In this document: piece after piece, positions 10,628 through 21,630 of the stretch
How the letters are laid out: every line of letters begins with the position of its first letter
How positions within the stretch are numbered: the stretch's first letter is position 1
NCBI RefSeq assembly: GCF_017084445.1
Contig: NZ_CP070947.1
Coordinates: forward strand, 1 to 64,000
Length of the DNA stretch: 64,000 nt
From: Mycoplasma sp. Mirounga ES2805-ORL
Lineage (GTDB): Bacteria; Bacillota_I; Bacilli_A; Mycoplasmatales; Metamycoplasmataceae
Reading direction: 5' to 3'
Notes under the pieces: generated by a model
What the model was told of the DNA's origin: nothing
Databases searched by the model: none
The model's input: the letters and a program-made list of their open reading frames with translations, nothing else
Program-made: the position numbers and the translations under genes

Positions 10628-11570
10628 ACCTACTTCATTTGATGAATTTATTGGCCAGGAAAAACTAGTTGCAACAATAAAAACGATGATTAGTGGGGCA
10701 AAGTATAGAAATGAAGTATTAGACCATATTTTATTTAGTGGATCTCCCGGGACTGGCAAAACTTCCTTGGCTAGCATTATAGGTAATGAGATGCAAGTTA
10801 AAATTCATTTTCTTCAAGGATCTATGCTTGAAAAAAAATCTGATATTCTAAGTGTGTTTGCAAATGTTAAACATGGAGATATTGTTTTTATTGATGAAAT
10901 TCATAGTGTTAATAAAGGCGTTGAGGAACTAATCTATAATGCTATGGAGGATTACAAAATAGACATAGTTATAGGTCCAGAGGGAAATTCTAAAGCAATG
11001 AGAATGAATCTAAATCCGTTCACTTTAATAGGCGCTACAACTAAGCTTAATTTAATTAGTCAGCCTTTTAAAGACAGATTTGGATTTTTAGCAAGAATGT
11101 CTAATTATAAACTTCAAGATATTGAAAATGTAATTCGTAATTCAGCTAATATTTTAAATATCAAAATTGATAATGATGTTGAAAAAATAATTGCTTTATA
11201 TTCGAAACGAACTCCTAGAGTTGCAAATCATCTTTTAAAAAGAATTTACGATTTTTCAATTCAAGAGCATGAGAAATCTATCTCAAAAGAAACTTCATTT
11301 AAAACATTCAAACATTTAGATTTATATGATTTGGGTTTGAATAGAGATCACATAGAATATTTAAAAGTATTGAAAGACACTTTTGATCTTAAATTTGCAT
11401 CATTAGATTCAATAGCCGGGATAATCAATCAAGAAAAAGACAATATAATTAGCGAAATAGAACCTATACTTTTATCTTTAAAACTAATACAAAAAGGTCC
11501 AAGAGGAAGACGGATTACATCACAAGGAATTGATTATCTTTTGAGAAACTCAATATCATTGAATAGTTAA
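10608..11570 (+). CDS. ruvB: Holliday junction branch migration ATPase RuvB
   Basis: 320 residues, starting inside ruvA. It shows LRPTSFDEFIGQE, Walker A SGSPGTGKTS (about 47-56), Walker B IVFIDEIHS, sensor 1 IGATTK and the winged-helix C-terminus with GPRGRRITSQG. It drives branch migration with RuvA. The overlap implies coupled translation. Confidence 0.97.
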   Translation: MNQLRLRPTSFDEFIGQEKLVATIKTMISGAKYRNEVLDHILFSGSPGTGKTSLASIIGNEMQVKIHFLQGSMLEKKSDILSVFANVKHGDIVFIDEIHSVNKGVEELIYNAMEDYKIDIVIGPEGNSKAMRMNLNPFTLIGATTKLNLISQPFKDRFGFLARMSNYKLQDIENVIRNSANILNIKIDNDVEKIIALYSKRTPRVANHLLKRIYDFSIQEHEKSISKETSFKTFKHLDLYDLGLNRDHIEYLKVLKDTFDLKFASLDSIAGIINQEKDNIISEIEPILLSLKLIQKGPRGRRITSQGIDYLLRNSISLNS

Positions 11571-11621
11571 ATGAAAATATTGTGCTTAATATATTAGTAT
11601 TAATATATAATAAATAACATT

Positions 11622-14243
11622 ATGTTAAGAAAGATCGGCAATTTCTTTAAAAAAATTATTAGTCCAACTAACTGAAAAAGGTGACTAATTCTATTTATAA
11701 CATTAGTATCCACAATAGTAGCTATTGTTTGTGGCTCAATTTTCTTTACATCTAAAAACATTAACAAATCCGTTGAATATAACGGTGGTGTTGAATTTTT
11801 AATTAAGATTAATAAAGGTGATAAACCTGATGAAGCAATTGATGAAAAATTTTCAAAAGAAGTTTCTAAAGCTATTGAAGAGCGCTTAAACGGTGGTGTT
11901 GCTTTCAATGGAACGTCAGTTGAAGTTCAAGGAAATGGTAAAATTAGAATTACAAAAAATGGTGAATTATCTAAGGAAGAAAGATCAGAATTTGAAAAAA
12001 TTATTAGTAACAAACCAACTTTAATTTTGACTGATTCATCAATGATTCCATTATTTATTGATGGTGAGTTTAATAGAAGCAGAAATAAATTAGACTATGA
12101 TTTGATATCATCAGATCCAAAAGAATTGAGAAGATATGTTGCGCCTCTAAAACCTAATGGTTCAGAAGCAATTCTAACTGGTGGTCAATACGGGCAAGAT
12201 GCTTCATCAAAATCAGTTTCTGTAACTTTATTAAATTATGAAGCTCAATTAGAATGAGAAGCTGCTACTGAATTCATTTCAACTCAAACTAGAGACAAAG
12301 CAATTTTAATGTGAATAAATTTAGATGATTTAATTAATATGGCCAAGGAAGATTTCTATGATGATTGAGTAGATTCTGGTAAAAATCCATATAATTTTGT
12401 TCATGTGGATAACAAGATTTTTAATAGCAGTAACAATACACCAAATGCTAAAAAATTATATACATTTGATGCTAAGAAATATTTAATAAGTGAGGCTAGA
12501 GTTGGCGAAAAACTATCAGCACCTACATTTAGAATAACAGGTAGATTTAGTGATCAAGAAGCTAGACAATTATCAGCCAACATTAATTACGGTTCATCAA
12601 ATTATTCATTAGATGTCCTATCGTCAAACTATGTGCAACCAGATAATACAAGCAATTCATTTGAAAGTGCATTATTAGCCGGAGCTGTTGTATTTGGATT
12701 AATCTCAATTTTTATGATTGTGAATTATGGAGTCCTAGGACTATTAAGCACTGTTTCAATATCCTTATACATGTTCCTAACTTTACTAATGTTTGCATTT
12801 TTACAAGGTGAATATTCACCAGTTACTATTGCGGCTTTAATAATCGGTATTGGTATAAGTGTGGATTCAAACATAATTGTTTTTGAACGGCTTAAGAACG
12901 AAGTTTATTCTGGCGAGCGGCTTAAAAAGTCAATGAAGTTATCTAATAAAAAGTCACTGTCTTCAATTATTGATGCAAATATTACAACATTAATTGTTTC
13001 ATTTATTCTATTTTACTTTGGCACATCAAAGGTAAAAGGGTTCAGTATATCATTAATTTTTTCAGTAATATTTACTCTAGTGGTTATGTTGCTATTTACA
13101 AGAACTTTAAGTCAAATTCTTATAAACACCGGAGTGTTTGATAATCGAATCTGATTATTAGGAATGTATAAGAAAAAAATAAATAATATTAATCAAACAA
13201 AAGGTTTTAGAAGTTTTAACTTTATTAAACACGCTAAATGGTTTGTTTTAGGATCCTTATTATTTATATTAATCGGTGGTATAGTTTACGGTTCATTTGC
13301 GGGAATTAATAATGACTTTTGAGCAGGATTCAATCGTTCAATAGAATTTAGAGGTGGAGTTAATATATCACTTCAAAGCGCAGAAACTTCTTTTATAGAC
13401 CATGCAAGAGCTCTAGAAATAAAAGACTATATTATTAATCATAACGATGTTTTCAAAATAGATAATATTGAAAATTACATTAATATTATTCCAGCTGATT
13501 CAAATAAATTAGAATGAAAAGTAGTTATTGAAACACCACAAAATCTAACAGCAAGACTAAAAGAAATAAACTCTGAGTTAGCAAAAGTTTTTAAAGACAC
13601 TGATCCTATATCATTTGGTATTTCTTCAATTGAAGCTCAAGAATTATTGAAAAATGCTATGTTGTCTATAGGTATTAGTTTTGCCGGAATTATTATCTAT
13701 ACAATGGTGCGTTTAAAATGAACATTTTCAACAGCGGCTATCATTGGATTATTACACGATATTGTTATGACAATAAGCTTTGTTGTAATTACTAGACTTC
13801 AAATGTCGCCAATTATAATTGCAGCTATGCTTTCAATAATTGCCTTTTCAATTAATGATACAGTTGTAGTATTTGATAGAATTCGTGAAACAATTAATAA
13901 TGAATATCATAACCAAATTCTTTCTAAAGAACAAATAGCTAAAATAGCTAATTCTTCAATCGCTGATGTATTCAAAAGAAGTATTTATACTTCAGCAACT
14001 ACAATTGCAGCTGTTGCTGTACTATTAATGTTTGGTAATGCAACTGACTTGTCATTTAATATTATGATGGTATTTGGTTTAGCTATTGGTTCATATAGTT
14101 CTATTTTCATAGCTACAAGAATGTGAACAATATTAGAAAATAGAAGACAAAAAGGTATCAAACATAGAATGGAAAAAGGTTTTTGAAATCTTCCGGGTCC
14201 TACCGAACAAATATTCCAAGGAATCAATGATTATACAGCCTAA
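11622..14243 (+). CDS. secDF: SecD-SecF fusion, protein translocase accessory subunit
   Basis: 873 residues from ATG 11622, with many TGA-Trp codons. The SecD half has a first membrane segment, a large outer domain starting at the conserved YNGGVEFLI region (normally D-G-G), and SecD membrane segments with GIGISVDSNIIVFERLKNE (about 410-428). The SecF half repeats this with IEFRGGVNISL and AFSINDTVVVFDRIRE. Single-chain SecDF is usual in Firmicutes and mollicutes. It uses the proton gradient to help pull secreted proteins and lipoproteins through SecYEG. It may follow ruvAB in one transcript (51-bp gap) and is closed by a terminator. Confidence 0.95.
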
Positions 14244-14277
14244 AGTGTAAAAGTTATTTTGCACTTTTTATTTTTTT
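14242..14277 (+). terminator. Terminator after secDF
   Basis: An 11-bp stem (14242-14252 with 14257-14267, one G-U pair), GTTA loop and T tracts to 14277. The hairpin starts inside the secDF stop codon. Confidence 0.85.
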
Positions 14278-14294
14278 GTTTTAATTTAGTAACT

Positions 14295-15161
14295 ATGTTT
14301 TACTTAATAAATAAAGAAAAAGGAATAAGTAGTTTTAAAGCTATTAAACAATTTGCAAAAGAAATTAAAGCAACTAAGATAGGTCATACCGGTACATTAG
14401 ATCCATTAGCAAGTGGTTTATTATTAGTCGCAACTGATGAAGATACAAAATTAATTCAATATATCGAAGATAAGACTAAAGCATATACCACTTGAATTAA
14501 ATTTGGTTCTCAAACTTCTACATATGATGAAGAAGGCGAAATTTTAAATAAGTCAGGTCAAAAAATAACTTTTAATCAAGAAATAATGGACAAAATGATT
14601 GAATGATTTATAAAACAAAATAGTCAAATACCCCCTATTTTTAGTGCAAAAAAAATTAATGGTGTGCGTTCATATGATTTAGCACGCGAAGGCAAATTAG
14701 TTGAATTAAAAGAGCAATTAATAAAAGTGCAAAATGCAGGTATCCTTTCATTCGATGATGAAAATCAAAGAATAGAATTTTATCTCGAGGTTTCTAATGG
14801 AACATATATTCGTTCATTAGCAAATGATTTAGGCATTTTTATGCATAATTTTGCATATATGCAATCTCTTGAGAGAGTTAAAATTTCTTCACTTGATAAA
14901 TCATTACTTAAAAATAGTAATTTTGCTAAAATAGATATTACACCCCTTTTAAGGTATGAAGTAATTCAATTGGATAATAATGAAATTAAAACGTTGAAAA
15001 ACGGTATTTCATTGCCAAATAAAAAACATTTAAAAAGTGGTAAATACTTTATAAGTACTAACACCGATAAAGAAACCATTTTAGGAATTATTGAAGCCTT
15101 TAAAGAAACAATAAAACCAATTAAACTTTTTGGGAATAGATTAAAAAATATTAATTATTAG
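14295..15161 (+). CDS. truB: tRNA pseudouridine(55) synthase TruB
   Basis: 288 residues, ATG 14295. The N-terminus MFYLINKEKGISSF and the catalytic block GHTGTLDPLASGLL (Asp about 41) are typical, as is PPIFSAKKINGVRSYDLAR later. TruB makes pseudouridine 55 in the T loop of tRNAs. There is no strong Shine-Dalgarno, and the start sits shortly after the secDF terminator, so a short leader is likely. Confidence 0.95.
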
Positions 15162-15201
15162 ATTTTCTAAGAAGTTTAATTGCAATCAAGAGGAGATAGT
15201 T

Positions 15202-16047
15202 ATGATTACAAAAAAACTTCAAGTAGAAAATATTAAAATGGCTGCATTTGATGTGGATGGTACAATACTTCCATATTCAAGAGAAACTCTTTCAAAAAAC
15301 ATGAAGGAAATGTTTGCTGAGCTAGAAAATAATAAAATCATAACTGTTATCGCAACAGCACGTGATTTTGTAACAATTGGAGATTTATTAGATGAATCTA
15401 ATAATGTTAGTTATTTTGTAGGTGCAAATGGAATGTTTGTTTATGATATCAAAAATAAGAAGATTATTAATGAGTCCCCTGCTAAATTAAGTGATATAAA
15501 AATAATTTATAAAAAACTAAAGGAACATAATTGTGTTAAAGGATTTACTATAACTAACCTTGATACAATTTATAAATCTAATGATTATGATGCGGAAAAT
15601 AGTTGATTTCATAGACCTTTTTTAGATCACGTTGAAATGATGGATTTCGATAAAATGAGCGATGAACATTTACACGTACCTACTGTTATGTGCGAAAATT
15701 ATGATGATGTTATAAAAGCTACACAAGTTATCAAAGAAACTATCAAGGACAATAATATGAATTTAGAGATATCAAGTTCTTGGAGTAAAGGCTTATTTAT
15801 TTCACCTAAGGGCGTTACAAAAAGTAGTGCTTTGAAATGATTAGCTCAATATCTTAATTTAAATTCTAAGAAAAATCTTATTGCTTTTGGCGACAGTGCA
15901 AATGATTACCATATGCTTCGTGATTCAGCATATGGTGTTGCCATGGAGCATTCAACCAACTATGTAAAAAGAGTTGCTAATGATGTTGCTCTTTCTCCTG
16001 ACAAGGATGGTACATATTACAAGTTAAAAGAATTGAATATTATTTAA
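15202..16047 (+). CDS. Cof-type HAD-family hydrolase
   Basis: 281 residues from ATG 15202 with AGGAG upstream. HAD motif I is FDVDGTIL (about 16-23), motif III lies in SPKGVTKSSALKWL, and motif IV is AFGDSANDYHML. The cap is type IIB as in Cof/YidA sugar-phosphate phosphatases. Members dephosphorylate sugar phosphates, FMN or PLP. The next gene makes FAD from FMN, but no direct link is shown. Confidence 0.9.
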
Positions 16048-16068
16048 GTTATATTCTATAATTATTTT

Positions 16069-16920
16069 ATGTCTTTAAATATTTATAGTTTTGAAAACAT
16101 TCCAAAATTTAATAAACCTATTTTTATATTAGGTTCTTTTGAATCTTTTCATATTGGACATTATAAACTTCTTGAAAAAGCCAAGGAATTAAGTCAAGAT
16201 AAAAGAGATATAGTTCTTCTTTATTTTAAAGATGTAGAAAATCTTCCTAAAATGTATTCAGGAATTTTTACAGATTATGAAACTAGAATTCAAAATTTTG
16301 CTAATTTAAAAATTCAAAACGCTATTGAAATTGAGTATTTAACAAATAGTAAAAAAAGCCCAAAAGACTTCATTTTAGAATTAACTAAAAACCAAAGCGA
16401 TTTTGATTTTGTTTGTGGTTCTGATTTTAGTTTCGGATACAAAGGGCAAGGCAAGCCTGAAACCTTGCTAAAAGAATATAACAATAAAGTTCATGTTGTT
16501 GATATTTTTAAATTGAACAATAATATTAAAATATCAACTACATACTTAAAACAACTTTTACAATTAGGTGAGATAGATCTTGTGAATACATTAAATTCCT
16601 GAACTTATGGTTTTAACGCAAAACTCATAAAAGATTTAGACAACAATTCATTTAGTGTAGAACCTAAAAACAAGTTTTTGATTAAATTATTGCCTGCATT
16701 TTATATTGCTAAAATTGAAATAAATAGTTATCAATATTATTCAGTTATTCAAATTGAAAATGATACATGGCCAATTCAATTTATTGATTTTGAAGCAACT
16801 AATTTACAAAGCCAAGATGTTAAGATTTTTATTATTGATAAAATCAATTTTGAAATTAGAAAAAGTAATGAAATTACTGAAGAAATAATAAAAAAAGCTA
16901 AAGAAAAGTTCTTAGCTTAG
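16069..16920 (+). CDS. ribF: FAD synthetase (RibF-like FMN adenylyltransferase)
   Basis: 283 residues from ATG 16069. The nucleotidyltransferase motif appears as GSFESFHIGHYKLL (HxGH, about 22-35), with FVCGSDFSFGYKGQG, the usual RibF block, further on and an ISTTYLKQLL (normally SSTxIR) segment. The C-terminal domain is weakly like a riboflavin kinase domain and may be degenerate. It converts FMN to FAD. It converges with the deaminase gene with 1 bp between the stops. Confidence 0.85.
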
Positions 16921-16921
16921 T

Positions 16922-17416
16922 TTATATTTTGAATTTTTTTTCGCCAACATTAATGTTTATATTAGTATCAATTTCAATTTTTCTAGTATTTATACCACAT
17001 GTATCTAGAATGTTTCTGGAAATTTTAGCATCATCTGTATCATGATATTTATCATTTTCATAAACAATTTCAACAATTCCGGATTGAGATATTGTTTTAG
17101 CACAATTTGAACAAGGGAATAGTGATGTATACATTACACAATCCTCAAATTTATCTTGAGAATTAAGAATAGCATTCATTTCAGCATGTATTACATAAGC
17201 ATATTTAGTCTCAGAAGCTTTTTCACCGTCTCTTGACCAAGGAAATTCAGTATCTAAACCTTGAGGCATTCCATTGTATCCTAGAGAAATAACTCTTTTA
17301 TTTTTGTTTACAATACAAGCCCCAACTTTTGTTGACGGGTCTTTAGATCTTAAAGCGCTAACTTTAGCAAGCGCCATAAAGTAACCATCTCAATATAGTG
17401 ATTCATTTTTTTTCAT
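16922..17416 (-). CDS. dCMP deaminase-like (cytidine/deoxycytidylate deaminase family)
   Basis: 164 residues. I take the ATG at 17414-17416 (MKKNESLYWDGYFMALAK) because the family has this SWDEYFMxxA start; the internal ATG at 17377 would remove it. The zinc site is complete: HAEMNAI and PCSNCAK. SxDPSTKVGACIV is the usual dCMP deaminase N-terminal block. It converts dCMP to dUMP for thymidylate supply. The ComEB-like family name also fits. Confidence 0.92.
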
Positions 17417-17479
17417 AAAAATATTTTAATACAAATTTATTTTCTTTTATATTGTTTAGAACTTAATAAAATAATAACT

Positions 17480-17821
17480 ATGAATAAAAAAGGTGATATT
17501 GCATTTGGAAAAATTATAGAATTAAATGTTCAAAGACTTAGAGTAGTAACAAGATCAAATTATATTTTTGAAATACCTAAAAAATATATTTTGGATTGAA
17601 GTCCATCAAAAATATTAAGTGAATTTAAAGTGGGCGAAAAAATTAATTTTATTATTGAAAGCGTAGACAAAAAAAATAAGACTGGTATTGGAAATTTTAA
17701 AAAGCTACATGCTTTATATGAACGTTCTCCATTTCAACGTGAAATTAAAGAAACTAAACACGGATTTAAAAACTTGATTGACGATTTAGGTACATACGTT
17801 GATCTAGACGATAAAAAATAA
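17480..17821 (+). CDS. Small S1-domain-like RNA-binding protein
   Basis: 113 residues from ATG 17480. The first about 75 residues have the strand pattern of an S1/OB domain (GDIAFGKIIELN near the start, then VGEKINFIIESVDKKNKTG). A basic, charged tail follows (about 80-113, FQREIKETKHGFKNL). S1 proteins of this size bind RNA or the ribosome. It lies 15 bp before the pgi-like gene, probably in one operon. Confidence 0.6.
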
Positions 17822-17836
17822 TAATGGATATAAATT

Positions 17837-19075
17837 ATGAATAAAATTGAATTAAATACTTATAACTATTCTCCTGATTTTAAGAATGACTCTTTGATTA
17901 AAAGAGGTCAATCAATAATTCAAGGAATTAAGAATAAAAAATTAGACGGTTTTGAACATCTAGGTTTTCATGAACTAATAATGAATTTTACTGAAAAAAA
18001 TACATCCCATTTATATGACTTAGTGAAATTAATGGTCAAATACAAAATTGAAGACTTATTTATTTTTACAAATAATAATTTATTCAACACCTATAAAATA
18101 GGTGAAGATTTCTTATTCAAATATGATCTCTTAGCAAATAAAAAAATAAGATTTCATTTTTTCAATGAAAATGACGGCATAGAAAGATGCTTGGAAAAAT
18201 TTACCGATTTAAAAGATAAGATAAGTTTTAACAAAATCGGCTTTTTTATAGCTTCTAACGAAAAATTTGAAGATTATTTTATTAATTTTATAAAGTTAGT
18301 ATTCAATAATTATCAACTAAAAAATGGATATTATCAAACTCTAAATAAAACTTTTTTTGCTGTTAAAGAAATCATAGAAAAACAGTTAAATTTTCTAAAT
18401 GTTTTAGAAGAAAATAAGATTATTATTCCTAAAATAATGCACAATGATTATTCTTTTTTTAATGAGGGGACCTTAATTCTTTTACTAATAAAAGGAGCGA
18501 ATATTAAAAATATAATTGAAGGTTATTCTGCTGCATGTGTTAATTTTGTTAGCGATAATCTTTTAGATAACACAGCATTTCAATATGCCTATATAAGATA
18601 TCAAATAATAAAAAAGAATTCCATTAATGCTATGATTGGCACTTCAGAATATTTATCTAGATTTTTAAATGAAAGTTCTAAATTAATCAACAATGTTTTC
18701 GACTTAAAAAGTTATTCTTTTGGAACAATATATCCTCGGGAAATGTATACTTATGGTCAATATTTAATTGATAATGTTGAAGATTTATTTGTTACTATGT
18801 TTTCAATTAACCACGAAAAAACTGACTATAGAATGACAGATGACATTAGTAATAGCGATTTTTTAACCAAAATAAATGAAAGTAAAATTAGTTCATACCA
18901 AAATCTAATAAAAGATGGAATAATAACAACGATGAATAATATTGCACAAATACCTATATGTAAGGTGACTATACCTGATGGAAGCGAGTTTTCACTAGGA
19001 ATGCTAATATGTTTTATTTATTGGTCAATTATTTATGAAGCTCATTTAAACAAAGTAAACCCTTTTGTAAAATAA
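17837..19075 (+). CDS. Degenerate paralogue of glucose-6-phosphate isomerase
   Basis: 412 residues with no Trp-TGA. The C-terminal half aligns by eye with the pgi product just downstream: EGTLILLLIKGANIKNIIEG against PVGLFPFICAGINVRELLKG, FQYAYIRYQII against YQYAAARHIL, YGQYLID against LGQFIQE, and FSLGMLICFIYWSIIYEAHL against YSLGYLFQFFMFSVTMSAYL. The catalytic and substrate-binding motifs of Pgi are gone: GIGGSYLGAK, SKSGTTLEPA, GESEGK and the His of DLHSLGQ have no counterpart, and the chain stops at VNPFVK before the catalytic Lys region. It is intact and 14 bp upstream of pgi, so it is probably made. It may be a structural or regulatory partner of Pgi rather than an enzyme. Confidence 0.75.
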   Translation: MNKIELNTYNYSPDFKNDSLIKRGQSIIQGIKNKKLDGFEHLGFHELIMNFTEKNTSHLYDLVKLMVKYKIEDLFIFTNNNLFNTYKIGEDFLFKYDLLANKKIRFHFFNENDGIERCLEKFTDLKDKISFNKIGFFIASNEKFEDYFINFIKLVFNNYQLKNGYYQTLNKTFFAVKEIIEKQLNFLNVLEENKIIIPKIMHNDYSFFNEGTLILLLIKGANIKNIIEGYSAACVNFVSDNLLDNTAFQYAYIRYQIIKKNSINAMIGTSEYLSRFLNESSKLINNVFDLKSYSFGTIYPREMYTYGQYLIDNVEDLFVTMFSINHEKTDYRMTDDISNSDFLTKINESKISSYQNLIKDGIITTMNNIAQIPICKVTIPDGSEFSLGMLICFIYWSIIYEAHLNKVNPFVK

Positions 19076-19089
19076 ATTAAGGAGTTAAT

Positions 19090-20376
19090 ATGAAAGAAAC
19101 AGTTACATTAAATTTATCTCATGCCTTAAAACTCAAAGAGATTTTAGAATACAAAAATAAAGTAGAAAAGATTCATAAATCTATTTTTGACTATAGTGTT
19201 GATGAAAAAGAATGGCTAGGTTGAATAGAACAACCTTCAAGAGTTTCAAATGAAGAAATTGAAAAGATGGAAAACATTGTTGACTTATGACAAATGAATA
19301 AAATAGAAGCTGTTGTTATTATTGGAATTGGTGGTTCTTATTTAGGGGCAAAATCAGGTTATGAATTTATGTTTGGACCTTATTCGCCAAACAAACCTAA
19401 AATAGAGTTAATCTTTAGTGGGAATACTGTAAGTAGTGAGAGTTTAATCAATCAACTTAAATATCTTGAAAATAAAAAGTTTGCTATTAATGTTATTTCT
19501 AAAAGTGGCACAACCCTAGAACCAGCTATAGCTTTCCGTGAATTTAGGAAATTGTTAGAAAGGAATGTCGGAATTCCTAAAGCAAGAGATTTTATTGTTG
19601 CAACAACAGATGCCAAGAAAGGCAAACTATTTGATTTTGCTAATCAAATGGGATACCATAAGTTAGTTGTACCTGATGATATTGGTGGTAGATTTAGTGT
19701 TCTAAGTCCTGTTGGGTTATTTCCATTCATTTGCGCAGGAATTAATGTTAGAGAATTATTAAAAGGCGCTCATGACTGCGTTGAGTATGTTAAAAATAAA
19801 CCATTTGAAGAAAACTATGCTTATCAATATGCTGCAGCTAGACATATTTTAAGTAAAAAGTATAACGTTGAGATGATGGTTAATTATGAACCTAAATTAA
19901 GATATTTTAGTGAATGGTGAAAACAATTATTTGGTGAAAGTGAAGGCAAGAATAATCTAGGATTACTTCCAACATCTTGTCAATTTTCAACTGACTTACA
20001 TTCGCTAGGCCAATTTATTCAAGAGGGTAAAAAGATATTGTTTGAATCACATTTAATTTTAGATAAACCTAAAAAAGATTTAATTTTAGATTTTAAAAAA
20101 GAACAATTTGATGACGGTTTGGTTTATTTAGATGGGAAAAGTCTTCATGAAATTAATTGAAATATTTTTGAGTCTAGTGTTGAAGCACATAGCAAGGACG
20201 CAAATATTCCAAATTTAGTTTTTCATTTAAAGGATGATTCTGAATATTCATTAGGCTATTTATTCCAATTTTTTATGTTCAGTGTAACAATGAGTGCCTA
20301 TCTTCTTGGCGTTAATCCATTTAATCAGCCTGGTGTTGAAATATATAAAACAAACATGTCTAGAATTCTTAATTAA
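19090..20376 (+). CDS. pgi: Glucose-6-phosphate isomerase
   Basis: 428 residues from ATG 19090 with AAGGAG upstream. Key motifs are all present: GIGGSYLGAKSG, SKSGTTLEPAIAFR, DDIGGRFSVLSPVG, FGESEGKNNLG with the catalytic Glu, STDLHSLGQFIQEG with the catalytic His, and GVNPFNQPGVEIYK with the catalytic Lys. It interconverts glucose-6-P and fructose-6-P in glycolysis. With pgk and tpiA in the same window it points to a sugar-fermenting mycoplasma. Confidence 0.97.
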
Positions 20377-20389
20377 TAGAGTAAAAGAT

Positions 20390-20414
20390 CCAGCAACAAT
20401 TTGCTTGGTTTTTT
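20390..20414 (+). terminator. Probable terminator after pgi
   Basis: CCAGCAA (20390-20396) pairs with TTGCTTGG (20401-20408) with one bulged T, followed by six T. Confidence 0.65.
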
Positions 20415-20448
20415 AATGCTTTTTTTGATTAGTATTTATAATATTTAT

Positions 20449-21279
20449 ATGCCAGAAATGCCAGAAGTTATTACAGTTGTTAAGGATCTAAAAAAACTAG
20501 TTGTTAATAAAAGAATTGATAAAGTTTTTATTAGAACTCCAAAATTAATAAAAGAAGTATCTATAAATGAATTTACTTCATTTTTAATTAATGAAACAAT
20601 TATAGATATTAGAAATTTAGGGAAACATATTATTTTTTATTTAACTAACGATAAGTATTTATTAAGTCATTTAAGGATGACTGGTAAGTATTTTGTTTAT
20701 AAATCTTTTAGAAAACCTACAATTCATGATCATCTATATTTCCAACTAAGCGATGGTTCATTTATTTTTTATAATGATGCAAGACAATTTGGAACATTCC
20801 ATATTAAAACAAAGGAAACTTTATATACAACAAAACCTTTAAATTCCCTAGGCCAAACACCAGATAAAATTGATGCTAATACTTTGTATAATAAATTAAA
20901 AAAGAAAACTATCCCTATTAAGTTAACACTTTTAGATCAAAGTATTGTTTTGGGTTTGGGAAATATTTATGTTAATGAAGCTTTATTTGCTGCTAAAATT
21001 CATCCTGAAACACCTACTAATAAAGTTACAATTGAAGAATTAAAAAGAATTCTTATTTTTTCAGACCAAATTATGAAAAAATCTGTAGAGCTAGGCGGTT
21101 CTTCTATCCAATCATATTCAAGTGTTAATGGTGTTAGAGGTGGATATCAAAATCATTTAAAGGTTCATTTAAGAAATAATTTACCATGTTTTGAATGTAA
21201 TACTAAAATTGAGCGAATGTATATTAACAAACGCTCAACGTATTATTGTCCTAAATGTCAAAGTCAAATAAAGGAGTAA
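20449..21279 (+). CDS. mutM: Formamidopyrimidine-DNA glycosylase MutM (Fpg)
   Basis: 276 residues. The start must be the ATG at 20449, because the protein needs Pro2 as catalytic nucleophile (MPEMPEV). Longer frames from TTG 20401 would bury it. The helix-two-turn-helix region LLDQSIVLGLGNIYVNEALF and the C-terminal zinc finger C-x2-C...C-x2-C (CFEC, CPKC) are complete. It removes 8-oxoguanine and cuts the abasic strand. The Smr gene follows with an RBS inside the last codons. Confidence 0.96.
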   Translation: MPEMPEVITVVKDLKKLVVNKRIDKVFIRTPKLIKEVSINEFTSFLINETIIDIRNLGKHIIFYLTNDKYLLSHLRMTGKYFVYKSFRKPTIHDHLYFQLSDGSFIFYNDARQFGTFHIKTKETLYTTKPLNSLGQTPDKIDANTLYNKLKKKTIPIKLTLLDQSIVLGLGNIYVNEALFAAKIHPETPTNKVTIEELKRILIFSDQIMKKSVELGGSSIQSYSSVNGVRGGYQNHLKVHLRNNLPCFECNTKIERMYINKRSTYYCPKCQSQIKE

Positions 21280-21281
21280 TC

Positions 21282-21596
21282 GTGAATGAAGATGAAGAAT
21301 TTATGAATGCAATATTAAGACAAGCCGAAAATATTGATTATGATGAAGATGAAGAATTTGGTAGTGGTTGCGAAGAACATTTTATTGACTTACACGGTAT
21401 GTCTGTAAATGAAGCGGTAGCTGCTTTTGAATTAGCTTTGATTGAAACTCACAATAGACAATGTAAATCATTAACAGTGATTGTTGGTCATGGAACCAAA
21501 ACACTTAAAACACATATTGAAGACATATTAATTAGGGATAATTTAAAATATACGCTAACTAAAAACAAAGCAGGTTTTAGAATAAAATTAAAATAA
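21282..21596 (+). CDS. Smr (MutS2-type small) domain protein
   Basis: 104 residues. I choose GTG 21282 because AAGGAG sits 5 bp upstream and mutM stops at 21279. An in-frame ATG at 21255 would overlap mutM and has no RBS. The acidic N-terminus (about 1-25) is followed by the Smr domain with FIDLHGMSVNEA and IVGHGTKTLKT, the DLHG and HGxG motifs. Smr domains nick DNA or cut stalled-ribosome mRNA; stand-alone forms are poorly defined. Coupling with mutM is likely. Confidence 0.85.
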   Translation: MNEDEEFMNAILRQAENIDYDEDEEFGSGCEEHFIDLHGMSVNEAVAAFELALIETHNRQCKSLTVIVGHGTKTLKTHIEDILIRDNLKYTLTKNKAGFRIKLK

Positions 21597-21630
21597 ATAC
21601 TCATAAATAATCAATCTATGAGCCTTTATT

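Noticed and set aside
20401-20448. N-terminal extension of mutM from TTG
   Set aside because: MutM needs Pro2 at its N-terminus; the extension also runs through the T tract of the pgi terminator.
21255-21281. Upstream ATG start for the Smr protein
   Set aside because: It overlaps mutM and has no ribosome site, while GTG 21282 has AAGGAG at the right distance.
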